From CAVONV01 sp963697355 (GTDB taxonomy: Bacteria > Acidobacteriota > Vicinamibacteria > Marinacidobacterales > DATDRI01): a stretch of 64,000 nt of DNA. The DNA is taken from NCBI GenBank assembly GCA_963697355.1, contig CAVONV010000023.1:1530764-1594763 (forward strand), given 5' to 3'. Under the pieces are notes generated by a model. It ran no database searches and was not told the origin of the DNA. It saw only the letters and a list, made by a program, of their open reading frames with translations. Made by a program: the position numbers and the translations under genes. Position 1 is the first letter of the stretch, and the number at the start of each line of letters is the position of its first letter. Shown piece after piece: positions 8,977 through 17,554 of this stretch.

Positions 8977-10737
8977 CTACTTCATTTCCTTCAAATATGT
9001 TTCTATGGGCGGCCTCTTCAAATGAAAGTCGGTGGCCTGTTGATAAGCGCGCGCTACCGCGAGAAGCTCTGTCTCTCGGAAGTTGCGACCCACGAAGTTG
9101 ATGCTCGTCGGTGTGCCATCCGCACTTTGAAAGCCATTGGGAAGAACCACGGCGGGGTGCCCGGTTAGGTTGGTCAACCCAAGATTACCCCCTTCATAGC
9201 TGGGTGTGACATAGACGTCGATGCCCTCCAACTTTTCCTCCATCTCTTGCATCAAGAGCGTACGGATGCGATTCGCGCGGATGTATTCGACGGCGGGCGT
9301 GAGCTGGGCTTGACGGAAGGTGTTGGGCCATGCCCCTTTGTCTTGCCGTACGAGAAGATCGTCGCGGCCGCTCCGCGTCAGCTCATCGAAAGCCGCCGCC
9401 GCCTCTGTCGTGAGGATGAATCCGATGGCGTCTGCGGGATACTTCTTGGGGAGCTCGATGGGGACGAGCTCGAAGCCGATGGTTTCCAGCGCTTTTAGTG
9501 TTCGTTTGTCGTACTCCTGCCATTCGCGCATGGAAGCTTTTCGTTCTTCCTCCTCGACGCGTTCCGTTCGATCGTTCTCAAAGGCTTCTTGGACGAATCC
9601 CACTCGTAGGGAGCGGACATCACGCCTGAGAGGCCAGTGGAACGGGCGCTCCACGGCGGTTGGGTCGAGGCCGTCTGCTCCATGAATCGCTCCGAAAACT
9701 TGGGCGCAGTCTTCGACGGACCGGGAAATGGGACCGATCTTATCCATGCTCCAAGACAGCGCCATGGCACCGTATCGACTCACTCGACCGAACGTGGGTC
9801 TCAATCCGGTGGTTCCGCACCGAGTCGACGGCGAGACGATGCTTCCGCGGGTCTCGGTTCCGATGGCAAAACCCATCAAACCCGCTGCCGTGGCCGATGC
9901 GGAGCCCGCCGAGGAGCCACTCGAGCCGTCGGAGGGTTTCCAAGGATTCTTGGTTTTTCCACCGAACCAGACATCGCCCATGGCAAGGGCCCCCAGAGTC
10001 GTCTTGGCAATGAGAACGGCTCCTGCTTCCTCCAGCCGTGCCACGACGGTGGCCTTCTCTTCCCGCACCTGTCCTTCATACGGTTTCGCGCCCCAAGTGG
10101 TGCGGTAGCCGGGGACGGCAAGGAGGTCCTTGGCTCCCCACGGGATTCCGTGAAGGGGGCCGCGGTAACGTCCGGAGGCAATTTCCCGGTCCGCCCGCTC
10201 GGCTTGTGAGAGCGCCAACTCTTCCGTGAAGCTGATGACGCATTCCAGCAGGGGGTCGAATCGGCGAAGACGTTCCAGATAGAGCCGGGTGAGCTCGACA
10301 GAAGATACTTGGCGGCTGCGAATCAGTTTCGCGAGCTCGGTTAGGGGTGCAAAGGCCAGGTCTTCTGCCGACGACGGCTTTTGGGCCGACCATGATTGGG
10401 AGAGCTCAACCACGGTTTCCCGACGCGCGTCTTTTTCGTCGTTGGCGGATAGCGTAGAGAAGCGAAGGGCGGGGACGACGGAGTTGTCGACGGGGATCTG
10501 CCTTATCTCGGCGATATGGTCCTGAAGCCGGTTCAGACCCTCGAGCATGATGTCGCGGTCTTCTTCGCTGTAGTCGATGCCCGCGATCCACTCAGCCTTC
10601 TGGACCATGTCCTTCGTGATCTCGTTCTTGCCTTCAGCAATAGCGATGAGAGCGCGCCCGAAGACGGCGGAGCCTGCACCGCCCGCGGTGAGGGATTTCA
10701 AAACGTTGCGCCTCGTCCATTTCGAATCATTCTTCAT
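8977..10737 (-). CDS. secreted amidase-signature family hydrolase
   Basis: 586 residues with an N-terminal twin-arginine type signal (KWTRRNVLKSLTAGGAGSAVFG). The amidase-signature domain spans about 130-580: catalytic Lys in GIPWGAKDLL, the cis-Ser in the DGSSGSSAGSASATAAG glycine/serine stretch, and the nucleophile in TRGSIVSP. It would hydrolyse a carbon-nitrogen (amide) bond outside the cytoplasm. It is not GatA: GatB/GatC are absent and the protein has an export signal and an extra N-terminal region of about 100 residues. GGAGTGAG precedes the ATG. Substrate unknown. Confidence 0.9.
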   Translation of the reverse strand: MKNDSKWTRRNVLKSLTAGGAGSAVFGRALIAIAEGKNEITKDMVQKAEWIAGIDYSEEDRDIMLEGLNRLQDHIAEIRQIPVDNSVVPALRFSTLSANDEKDARRETVVELSQSWSAQKPSSAEDLAFAPLTELAKLIRSRQVSSVELTRLYLERLRRFDPLLECVISFTEELALSQAERADREIASGRYRGPLHGIPWGAKDLLAVPGYRTTWGAKPYEGQVREEKATVVARLEEAGAVLIAKTTLGALAMGDVWFGGKTKNPWKPSDGSSGSSAGSASATAAGLMGFAIGTETRGSIVSPSTRCGTTGLRPTFGRVSRYGAMALSWSMDKIGPISRSVEDCAQVFGAIHGADGLDPTAVERPFHWPLRRDVRSLRVGFVQEAFENDRTERVEEEERKASMREWQEYDKRTLKALETIGFELVPIELPKKYPADAIGFILTTEAAAAFDELTRSGRDDLLVRQDKGAWPNTFRQAQLTPAVEYIRANRIRTLLMQEMEEKLEGIDVYVTPSYEGGNLGLTNLTGHPAVVLPNGFQSADGTPTSINFVGRNFRETELLAVARAYQQATDFHLKRPPIETYLKEMK

Positions 10738-10935
10738 GTCTCACTCCATCACTCTTTGTAGACTTGCCCTCGTGACTGGTTCCAGCTTCTTCTTTGCTGA
10801 TCACGTCTTACTGTCTACTGCTTACCGGGTAACTGGTAACTGTCTTCAACTGACCTCTGACGTCTCTCCACTGTTCACCGCCTACCGCCGGCTTCTTCTC
10901 TTTGTGACTTCTGGCCACCGGCTTCTGGCCTCTGT
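10738..10935. repeat. intergenic degenerate ~7-bp repeats
   Basis: The spacer between the gamma-glutamyltransferase stop and the amidase start is made largely of drifting heptamer-like units, for example GTAACTG GTAACTG, TTACTGT CTACTGC, and CTTCTGGCC-type words. No gene is seen. The style resembles the spacers at 31888-32081 and 48840-48915. Confidence 0.6.
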
Positions 10936-12624
10936 CTACGGTTTCCTGATCACCGGTCCTCGTGCCACCCCTTCACCCCGCGGGTCGGCTCCTCCCAAGA
11001 ACCGCACCGGTTTCCCGTCATCGCCGTATTCGATCGTCAGGCCGTGGGCGTTACCCAGCCCTTTGACGGAACGGATCTTGTGTCCCTTGGCGCTAAGTTG
11101 TTCGAGGATATCGGAGGGTATGGCCTCCTCCACTGCGAGGAAGTCAGGCTCTCGAAAACTCACGCGAGGCGCCGCAATGGCCTGCTGAATGTTCATGTCG
11201 AAGTCGATCAGGTTCATTACCATTTGCGGAACGGTCTGGCCGATGGTGTGTCCCCCGGGCGTTCCCAGCGCTGCCCACAGCTTTCCCTCGCGAAAGATGA
11301 GTGTAGGGCAGTCGCCTGAAAGCTTGTGCCGACCTGGGAAGGCGTCCATGGGATTGCCCTTCGGCTCGAACGTGCAATAGGCCAACGAGTTGTTGAGCCA
11401 AATACCCGTGCCCTTTGGCATGATCCGGCTGCCAAAGCTGTTGCCCAAAGTCTGAGTAGCGGTGACCACGTTGCCCCATCGATCCGCCACCACGAAATGA
11501 GTCGTGTGTGAGTCGGACGTGGGGTGGTTGCCGGGTGGCACGAAGGGTATCGCTTTGTCAGGATCGATTTTGGCGACTTGCTCTTTCCAGTACTCCCCCG
11601 AGAGAAGGCGCTCGAGCGGAGGCGGCTGTACCTCGGGGTCGCCGGCGTATCGCAAGCGTGTCCAAAACGCATGTTTGGTGACCTCCGCGAAGGCGTGGAG
11701 GTAAGGGGCCGTGTTGTGCCCGAGACCTCGTGTATCCAGCCGACTCATCATTCCCAAACGGATGAGTGAGGGGAATGCCGTAGCCGGTGGAGAGGCCGTC
11801 AGGACGCGGTGTCCGCGATAGTCGATCTCAATAGGCTCCCACCACTCGGCTTGACTTTCTTTCAAGTCCTCGAGTGATAGAAAGCCTTGCGCTTCGGCCA
11901 TGGCTTTCGCGATGGCTTGTCCGATTTCCCCTCCGTGAACGACTCCGGCCCCCTCTTCGGCAACTCGACGGAAGCTCGCGGCGAGGTCCTTCTGGATCAA
12001 TAGGTCGCCCGCCTGAAGCGGGTTTCCATTACGCCCGTAGATGAGCTTGGCGTGCTCAGGGAAAAAGGAGTAAGCGGAATCAATGAGTCGAGCGGTCCTC
12101 GCGCTGATGGGGAAACCCTGCTCGGCTGCTCTAATGGCCTGTTCAAAGATCTTGTCCCAATCGAGTGTTCCATACTCCTTTAGCAGAGTCGCCCAAGCCT
12201 TCAGGTTCCCCGGCGTCGAGACCGCCTTGGCACCGCGGCGATTGTCGTTATAGTCGGGGGTAGGTGCACGAAACACGTCCGAGTCCAGTGCCTTGGGTAT
12301 ACGGCCACTGCAGTTCAAGAAACGAGCTCGTGAGGCCGCGGCGTCATAGATGAGAATGGTGCCGTAGCCGCCCATGCCGGACATCATCGGCTCGACGACA
12401 TTCAAAGTGGCCCCCACAGCAATAGCGGCGTCGAAGGCATTTCCACCCGCGGATAAGATCGCCGCTCCCGCCTCTGCAGCTAGTGGATGGGCGGCGCTCA
12501 CCATTCCCCCTTTGCTTTCGGCGGCTTTGGGCGCAGGCTCAGTTCGCGCTTGTGTGTGGTCAACGAGAAGCATCTGTCCTGCTACGAAAAGAGCCAGGAC
12601 CGCGTTGGTGTGGTGGTATTTCAT
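10936..12624 (-). CDS. ggt: gamma-glutamyltransferase family protein
   Basis: 562 residues from the ATG at 12624 (AAAGGA upstream), with a secretion signal of about 24 residues. The N-terminal large-subunit region shows AAHPLAAEAGAAILSAGGNAFDAAIA and the PMMSGMGGYG glycine-rich segment. The autocatalytic cleavage site and nucleophile threonine are in SDSHTTHFVVAD, followed by the small subunit. The enzyme would transfer or hydrolyse the gamma-glutamyl group of glutathione-like compounds in the periplasm. It follows the same strand as the amidase, so the pair could process peptides or amides. Acceptor specificity cannot be told; cephalosporin acylase-type activity is an alternative. Confidence 0.9.
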   Translation of the reverse strand: MKYHHTNAVLALFVAGQMLLVDHTQARTEPAPKAAESKGGMVSAAHPLAAEAGAAILSAGGNAFDAAIAVGATLNVVEPMMSGMGGYGTILIYDAAASRARFLNCSGRIPKALDSDVFRAPTPDYNDNRRGAKAVSTPGNLKAWATLLKEYGTLDWDKIFEQAIRAAEQGFPISARTARLIDSAYSFFPEHAKLIYGRNGNPLQAGDLLIQKDLAASFRRVAEEGAGVVHGGEIGQAIAKAMAEAQGFLSLEDLKESQAEWWEPIEIDYRGHRVLTASPPATAFPSLIRLGMMSRLDTRGLGHNTAPYLHAFAEVTKHAFWTRLRYAGDPEVQPPPLERLLSGEYWKEQVAKIDPDKAIPFVPPGNHPTSDSHTTHFVVADRWGNVVTATQTLGNSFGSRIMPKGTGIWLNNSLAYCTFEPKGNPMDAFPGRHKLSGDCPTLIFREGKLWAALGTPGGHTIGQTVPQMVMNLIDFDMNIQQAIAAPRVSFREPDFLAVEEAIPSDILEQLSAKGHKIRSVKGLGNAHGLTIEYGDDGKPVRFLGGADPRGEGVARGPVIRKP

Positions 12625-12708
12625 CGCGTCATCCTTTCCGGATACAAAAGTCGAAAGCCGGACCTGAGATGTCTCTCGAAGGTGGTGCAAGATGTTACAC
12701 TACGCACT

Positions 12709-13188
12709 ATGTCGGATCGAAATCGACGCTTCATGGAAATCGCCCTCGAAGAGGCCTATAGAGGGATCAGGCGGGGGCATGGAGGCCCTTTCGGCGCTTG
12801 CATCGTTCGCAAGGGAGAAGTCGTCGCCACCGGTCACAACGAAGTCTTGAAGACGAACGATCCTACCCGCCACGCTGAAGTCTGTGCCATCATCCGGGCA
12901 AGCAAGGTTCTCGACTCTCCTCATTTCAAAGGCGCGGAAATCTACTCGACGACCGAGCCCTGTGTCATGTGCTTTGCCGCCATCCATTGGGCTCAAATCA
13001 AAAGGATTCACTTTGGGACAACGGTGAGAGACGTTCGGGCTCTCGGCTTCAACGAGCTCATCATTTCCAATAGGACACTGAGAAGAGTCGGCGGCAGTCG
13101 TGTGGATATCGTATCCGGGCTGCTGCGGGAAGAATGTAGAGAGCTCTTGGAATATTGGAAGGAAATGCCGGGGGCTAGAACGTATTAG
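12709..13188 (+). CDS. CMP/dCMP-type nucleoside deaminase (guanine deaminase-like)
   Basis: 159 residues from ATG 12709. The zinc site is complete: TRHAEVCAI (His and catalytic Glu) and TTEPCVMCFAA (two Cys). The N-terminal GGPFGACIV and C-terminal length resemble bacterial guanine deaminase GuaD/tRNA adenosine deaminase relatives; the TadA C-terminus is not obvious. Reaction: hydrolytic deamination of a purine or pyrimidine base. No good ribosome-binding site is visible. It is divergent from ggt across an 84-base gap. Confidence 0.85.
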   Translation: MSDRNRRFMEIALEEAYRGIRRGHGGPFGACIVRKGEVVATGHNEVLKTNDPTRHAEVCAIIRASKVLDSPHFKGAEIYSTTEPCVMCFAAIHWAQIKRIHFGTTVRDVRALGFNELIISNRTLRRVGGSRVDIVSGLLREECRELLEYWKEMPGARTY

Positions 13189-13214
13189 GGAAGTACTCGT
13201 TAGGGAAGTACTCG
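13185..13214. repeat. 15-bp direct tandem repeat at gene end
   Basis: TTAGGGAAGTACTCG occurs twice back to back, the first copy covering the deaminase stop codon. The following 230 bases up to 13443 contain no gene apart from the palindrome listed next. Confidence 0.85.
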
Positions 13215-13309
13215 AAAAATGCGCCGACTTCTTCACGCTTTCCAAAGATATCTTGACGGTCCCTGACGAGGAGCACCGGAAGCTCGAGCCGAGACCGCCT
13301 TGCCAACTT

Positions 13310-13332
13310 GGGGACAATCCAGGACAGTCCCC
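13310..13332. repeat. imperfect copy of the GGGGACxGTCCCC palindromic element
   Basis: GGGGAC and GTCCCC flank an 11-base loop; another half-copy (GTGACTGTCCC) follows at about 13365-13377. It resembles the perfect element at 16202-16267, so both may be remnants of one REP-like family. It could also end transcription of the deaminase gene. Confidence 0.6.
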
Positions 13333-13443
13333 GACTAAAGTCATTGATTACAAATAGCTCCCTGTGGTGACTGTCCCTTTATGAACGGCCCCCTTGACAA
13401 AGCAGGTTAGGCAAGCCAATAACTATCATGTCGGAGGGGCTGC

Positions 13444-15348
13444 GTGCCTACTGATGGTGCAACCATGATCAAAACTCATCCGTACGCCGGTTTCATTCAC
13501 GAAGTGGAAAAACCGGCGCGTTATATGGGCGGCGAGCATCTGTCAGTGGTGAAGAATTGGGATGAAGTCGATGTCCGGATGGCCCTAGGTTTTCCCGACG
13601 TCTACGATATCGGCATGAGCCATCTCGGCACCAAGATCCTCTATTCGGTGGTCAACGCCGAATCCGATCTCCTTCTCGAAAGAGTCTTCTGTCCTTGGCC
13701 GGATATGGAACGTCAGCTTCGCGATCGAAAGCTGCCGCTTCTCAGTTTGGAGAGCCATCATCCCTTGAACGAATTCGATATCGTTGGCTTCTCGCTCCAG
13801 TATGAGCTGACATTCACCAACGTCTTGTCGATGCTGGATCTCGGCGGCATCCCGCTACACAACGAGGAACGGACGCTCGCCAATCCATTGGTGATCGCGG
13901 GCGGCCCCGTTGCTACGCAACCCGAGCCCATGGCTCGGTTCGTGGATGTCTTTCTCATCGGCGATGCTGAAGAGCGATTACCCCGCTTGATGCGGCATTA
14001 TGGAGAGCTGCTACGGGAAGGTCGACTGAGTCGAGAGGAGATTTTGATCGAGCTCGCCAGGGAGGGAGGTGTCTACTGTCCCAACCTCTACGAGCGCGAG
14101 ATTTGCGATAGGACCGGCTTCCTCGTGGTGGGCTCACCCAAGTACAAAGACGTTCCGGAACGAGTCGAACGGGCGGTCGTGGAAGACATCAATCGATATC
14201 GGTTCCCCGATGACTCTCCGGTACCGGTAGCGGAAGCCATTTTCGATCGCATGGCCATCGAGATTGCGCGGGGTTGTACGGAAGGGTGTCGTTTCTGCCA
14301 AGCGGGCATGATTTATCGTCCGGTTCGCGAGCGGGACCCTGCCCAAGTCGTGGAGACACTCGTCTCGGCACTCGAGAAAGGTGGATACGACGAGGCGTCC
14401 ATCACTTCGCTTTCAACAGCCGACTACTCTTGTGTTTCACCTTTGGTGAAGAAAGCGATGGAGCGTCTCCGTCCCCGAAAAGTCTCGCTTGGCATATCCA
14501 GTCTGAGAGCCTACGGATTGGACGAGGACCTGCTCGATGAGATTGCGAGCATCAAAGCGACGGGGCTCACCTTCGCTCCTGAGGCCGGGACGCAACGCAT
14601 GCGGGATGTCGTCAACAAAAATATCACCGAGGAAGATATCTACACGACGTGCCACCGCGTATTCTCCCGAGGATGGAATCGGGTCAAGCTCTATTTCATG
14701 ATCGGCCAGCCCACCGAAGAAGACGAAGACGTCATCGGAATCGCCGAGATGGGACGGCAGGCTCTTCGTATTGGCAGAGACTATCAACGTCATGTGAACG
14801 TCACGGTTTCTGTCTCCAGCCATGTCCCCAAGCCTCATACGCCGTTTCAATGGTGTGCGATGGATACCGTGGAAGAGATCGACCGCAAGCAGCAACTCCT
14901 TGGAGACTACGCACGACGGTGGCGATTCAAGCTCAGGCGTCATGATGCTCGGGTCAGCCACCTGGAGGGCATCATGGGTCGTGGGGATGCTAGGACCGGG
15001 GACCTCATCGAGCGGGCATGGTGTTTGGGAGCCCGCTTTGATGGCTGGGACGAACACCTCGCCTGGGACGTTTGGGAGAAGGCGCTTGCGGAATGGGAGC
15101 AAGATCATCAGCTGTCACGGTACGATTTTTTGGGAACGTTGCCTCTAGACGGCCGCTTGCCGTGGGACCATATTGATGTGGGTCTCGAGGACGGGTTTCT
15201 TGCCCAAGAGTACAAGAGGGCTCTCGGGGGGCGACTCAGTCCCCCGTGCGGCAAGCCCCATCACGCCAAGGTACATCACACCAACCTCGAGGAGGCTCTT
15301 GCCGATGAGCGGAAATTGATTCTGCTATCACTGTGGTGTGGCTTGTGA
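13444..15348 (+). CDS. TIGR03960-family B12-binding-type radical SAM protein
   Basis: 634 residues. An N-terminal cobalamin-binding-like Rossmann region (GFPDVYDIGMSHLG, VAGGPVATQPEP, about 40-180) precedes a radical SAM domain with the cluster motif CTEGCRFCQ near residue 280 (C-x3-C-x2-C), then the CP-type helix and the family's GQPTEEDED segment. The start GTG at 13444 has GGAGGGG upstream; an ATG at 13468 is possible. It overlaps the TIGR03936 partner gene by about 11 bases, matching the usual fused or adjacent arrangement. The chemical reaction of this family is unknown to me. Confidence 0.9.
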   Translation: MPTDGATMIKTHPYAGFIHEVEKPARYMGGEHLSVVKNWDEVDVRMALGFPDVYDIGMSHLGTKILYSVVNAESDLLLERVFCPWPDMERQLRDRKLPLLSLESHHPLNEFDIVGFSLQYELTFTNVLSMLDLGGIPLHNEERTLANPLVIAGGPVATQPEPMARFVDVFLIGDAEERLPRLMRHYGELLREGRLSREEILIELAREGGVYCPNLYEREICDRTGFLVVGSPKYKDVPERVERAVVEDINRYRFPDDSPVPVAEAIFDRMAIEIARGCTEGCRFCQAGMIYRPVRERDPAQVVETLVSALEKGGYDEASITSLSTADYSCVSPLVKKAMERLRPRKVSLGISSLRAYGLDEDLLDEIASIKATGLTFAPEAGTQRMRDVVNKNITEEDIYTTCHRVFSRGWNRVKLYFMIGQPTEEDEDVIGIAEMGRQALRIGRDYQRHVNVTVSVSSHVPKPHTPFQWCAMDTVEEIDRKQQLLGDYARRWRFKLRRHDARVSHLEGIMGRGDARTGDLIERAWCLGARFDGWDEHLAWDVWEKALAEWEQDHQLSRYDFLGTLPLDGRLPWDHIDVGLEDGFLAQEYKRALGGRLSPPCGKPHHAKVHHTNLEEALADERKLILLSLWCGL

Positions 15349-16204
15349 CTTGAGCCGAATGCGTGAGGAGCGCCTCAGTTTCCTGAAGAAACTCGGAGCT
15401 TACGAACGGCCCGAACCAAGCGTCGACAACGAACGTGCAAAAGCGGTATCGAGGCTGCGCCAAGGCAAGGCTCCGCGGGATTTCGGACAGGACCGGCCCA
15501 TTCGGTACCGGCTGTGTTACTCGAAGCTCGACCCCATGCATCTTCGCGGTCATCTGGATATGGTCAGAGTCATTCCTCGAGTGCTTCGGAGGGCTGGTTT
15601 ACCCATCTATTTCTCGGAAGGATATTCTCCGCGGCCCGTCATGTCCTTTGGGCCTGCTCTAGCACTAGGCACGAAGTCTCTCGGCGAGTATGTAGACGTG
15701 TCTTTGTGTGGGGAAATCGAAGGTGCTTCTCTGCTCGAGAAGCTCATCAAAAGCTCAGAAACGGGGCTTGTGTTCACCGCTGTAAGACGTCTTTCGGACC
15801 AAGAACCGGGATTGTCCAAGCTGATAGACGCCGTCGACTTCTTAGTCCTTCTTCCTGCCGATGGAGAAGGCTCGCTCGATGCTTACGAACATAGGTGCCG
15901 GGAGGTTATGGCACAAGAGACCTTCCCGGTCACGGTGCGAAGGAAAGGGAAGACTCGCACGCTCGACATCAAGGGACTGCTTCTCGATGCCCGTGTTGAC
16001 AGGGCCGTAGCCTTGTCTTCGCATGCGACTATTCCGGAAGATTGTCCAGCTATGCATGTCCGGCTCCGGATAAGCGACGGACCCTCGATTCGACCGACGG
16101 AGTTGGTTCAAGAGATGTTCGGTGTGACGGTTCAACCGGTCGATGTCGTTCGTACCCGCTGTGGTTATATGGACGCGAAAGGTGAACTGAACGATCTGAT
16201 CTGA
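15338..16204 (+). CDS. TIGR03936/DUF2344 radical SAM-associated protein
   Basis: About 288 residues. The conserved core YRLCYSKLDPMHLRGHLDMVRVI, FSEGYSPRPVMSFGPALALG and GEYVDVSL are diagnostic of the DUF2344 family that accompanies or is fused to TIGR03960 proteins. Start is either GTG 15338 (overlapping the upstream stop) or ATG 15359; neither has a convincing ribosome-binding site. Its TGA lies inside the first arm of a 20-bp inverted repeat that also forms the end of the convergent gene. Function not known; likely partner of the upstream radical SAM protein. Confidence 0.87.
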   Translation: MACDLSRMREERLSFLKKLGAYERPEPSVDNERAKAVSRLRQGKAPRDFGQDRPIRYRLCYSKLDPMHLRGHLDMVRVIPRVLRRAGLPIYFSEGYSPRPVMSFGPALALGTKSLGEYVDVSLCGEIEGASLLEKLIKSSETGLVFTAVRRLSDQEPGLSKLIDAVDFLVLLPADGEGSLDAYEHRCREVMAQETFPVTVRRKGKTRTLDIKGLLLDARVDRAVALSSHATIPEDCPAMHVRLRISDGPSIRPTELVQEMFGVTVQPVDVVRTRCGYMDAKGELNDLI

Positions 16205-16267
16205 TGGGGACAGTCCCCACTATAAGTTTTTTATTTAAAATGGTTTAAGTGGGGACTGTCCCCATCA
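16202..16267. repeat. REP-like palindrome with perfect 20-bp arms
   Basis: Arms at 16202-16221 and 16248-16267 are exact reverse complements (core GGGGACAGTCCCC / GGGGACTGTCCCC), separated by a 26-base AT-rich loop. The element supplies the stop of the plus-strand DUF2344 gene and the last codons and stop of the minus-strand CarH-like gene. It can fold on either strand and would work as a bidirectional terminator between convergent genes. Confidence 0.9.
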
Positions 16268-17195
16268 ATGAATCGAGTGCGGTGCGAAAATCCTGAAGAT
16301 CGTGAAGACGCTGGGCGCCAATTTCCTTCAAAGTGTCGGCGTAGTGGATCGCTGCTCTTCCTCCCACTAGAAGAGCTACATTGTCCGGAAGTAGCTGCGC
16401 GAGTCGACTCAGCTCGTTCTTAAGGTGGGCATCATCCGGTAAGACGATGCTCAAGGCAATGGCTCTCGACTTGTCGTTTTTGGCGGCGCCGGCTATCTCC
16501 TCGGCGGGTAAGCTGGGCCCCAGGTAGGTGATGTGCCAGCCTTCCGCGGCGGCGGCCGTCGCCGCGATGAGGGCGCCGAGCTCGTGGAGCTGACCTGCGG
16601 GTGTCGTCACCAACAACCGAGGTGAGTCCGCCATGACCGGGAACGCCGCCCCGTTCAAGTTTCCCAGGAAGGTGCGCAGTGTGGCTGAAGCGAGGTGCTC
16701 GCTCGCCAACCTCATGGAGCCCTGGCGCCACTCGTCGCCGATCCGCTCGAGCAGCGGAGACACGATTTGCTCCACGAGAGCCGGCTTACTCATGGTCATC
16801 GAGGCCCGCTCTAGTGCTATCCGCAGTCCATCAGCATCGAGATTCTCAATGGCCCGAAGGGCTTGGGCCATGGTCTCGTTGTCTCCCCGTGAGCTGATAA
16901 TCTGAGATGGACCGGGGGCCTGGCTTTGGGCCAGTTCGTCCTCATCAACGAGTTTGCGCAACTCCTCGGTAGGAAGCGTTGCGGTTTGTCCTATGCTCCT
17001 GCCCGCGAGTGACGCGCGGCGCAGCAGAATGAGTCGCTCGATATCCTCCGAAGTGTAGACGCGACGATTGGTCGCGGTCCGTTTTGGCGTGACCGCCTTG
17101 TACCGTTTTTCCCAGGCTCGGATGACATGAGGGCTGAGTCCGGTCCTCCTCGCAACCACCTTAATCGGATGTAAATCGGGCCTGTTTTTTACCAC
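16245..17195 (-). CDS. CarH/LitR-type MerR regulator with B12-binding photoreceptor domain
   Basis: 316 residues. MerR-type helix-turn-helix at about 10-75 (VARRTGLSPHVIRAWEKRY), then a four-helix segment containing W156-x9-E166-H167, the adenosylcobalamin-capping motif of CarH, and a Rossmann domain with QLHELGALI where His204 corresponds to the lower axial cobalt ligand. In the family, dark tetramers bind DNA and light breaks the Co-C bond to release it, usually controlling carotenoid or photolyase genes. No such target lies next to it. Start is GTG 17195; no good ribosome-binding site. The last residues (MGTVPT) come from the palindromic element. Confidence 0.9.
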   Translation of the reverse strand: MVKNRPDLHPIKVVARRTGLSPHVIRAWEKRYKAVTPKRTATNRRVYTSEDIERLILLRRASLAGRSIGQTATLPTEELRKLVDEDELAQSQAPGPSQIISSRGDNETMAQALRAIENLDADGLRIALERASMTMSKPALVEQIVSPLLERIGDEWRQGSMRLASEHLASATLRTFLGNLNGAAFPVMADSPRLLVTTPAGQLHELGALIAATAAAAEGWHITYLGPSLPAEEIAGAAKNDKSRAIALSIVLPDDAHLKNELSRLAQLLPDNVALLVGGRAAIHYADTLKEIGAQRLHDLQDFRTALDSLMGTVPT

Positions 17196-17554
17196 GTTCT
17201 GTTCGTTTGTGAGTTACGTTTTTTGTTCCATCGCCGTATGTCAATAAAGCAAGATATAATTTATACAATATGTCTCAAGAGTCCATCTGTCAACGTTGTT
17301 TCCTTTTTATTAGTAATTTATGACGTTTCTGTGGTGACTATTCGCTCTTAGCCTAGACAAGAAATTGACGGCTAATCGGGCCCCGTTTCAGTTCGGCGTA
17401 GATGGCGATGGATGCGATCCGTGATCCCGTGAAGACGCGGCTTTGATCGAGACGGGCTGTTGGGACTAACCTAACGGCATGCTATCTGTCCACGCAAGAA
17501 TCTCGTGTCTAAAGCAACCGACAGAGCCGCGCCCTTGGCGAAGGTGAGCGAGAG
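17196..17554. other. AT-rich divergent intergenic region
   Basis: 359 bases without a gene. The part at 17217-17330 is clearly AT-rich compared with its surroundings and has a TTGACA-like word on the minus strand about 40 bases before the CarH-like start, so the regulator's promoter and operators probably lie here. I could not identify the direct repeats expected for CarH binding. Confidence 0.5.

Noticed and set aside
8977..10737. GatA subunit of the amidotransferase
   Set aside because: It has a Tat-type signal and no GatB or GatC nearby.
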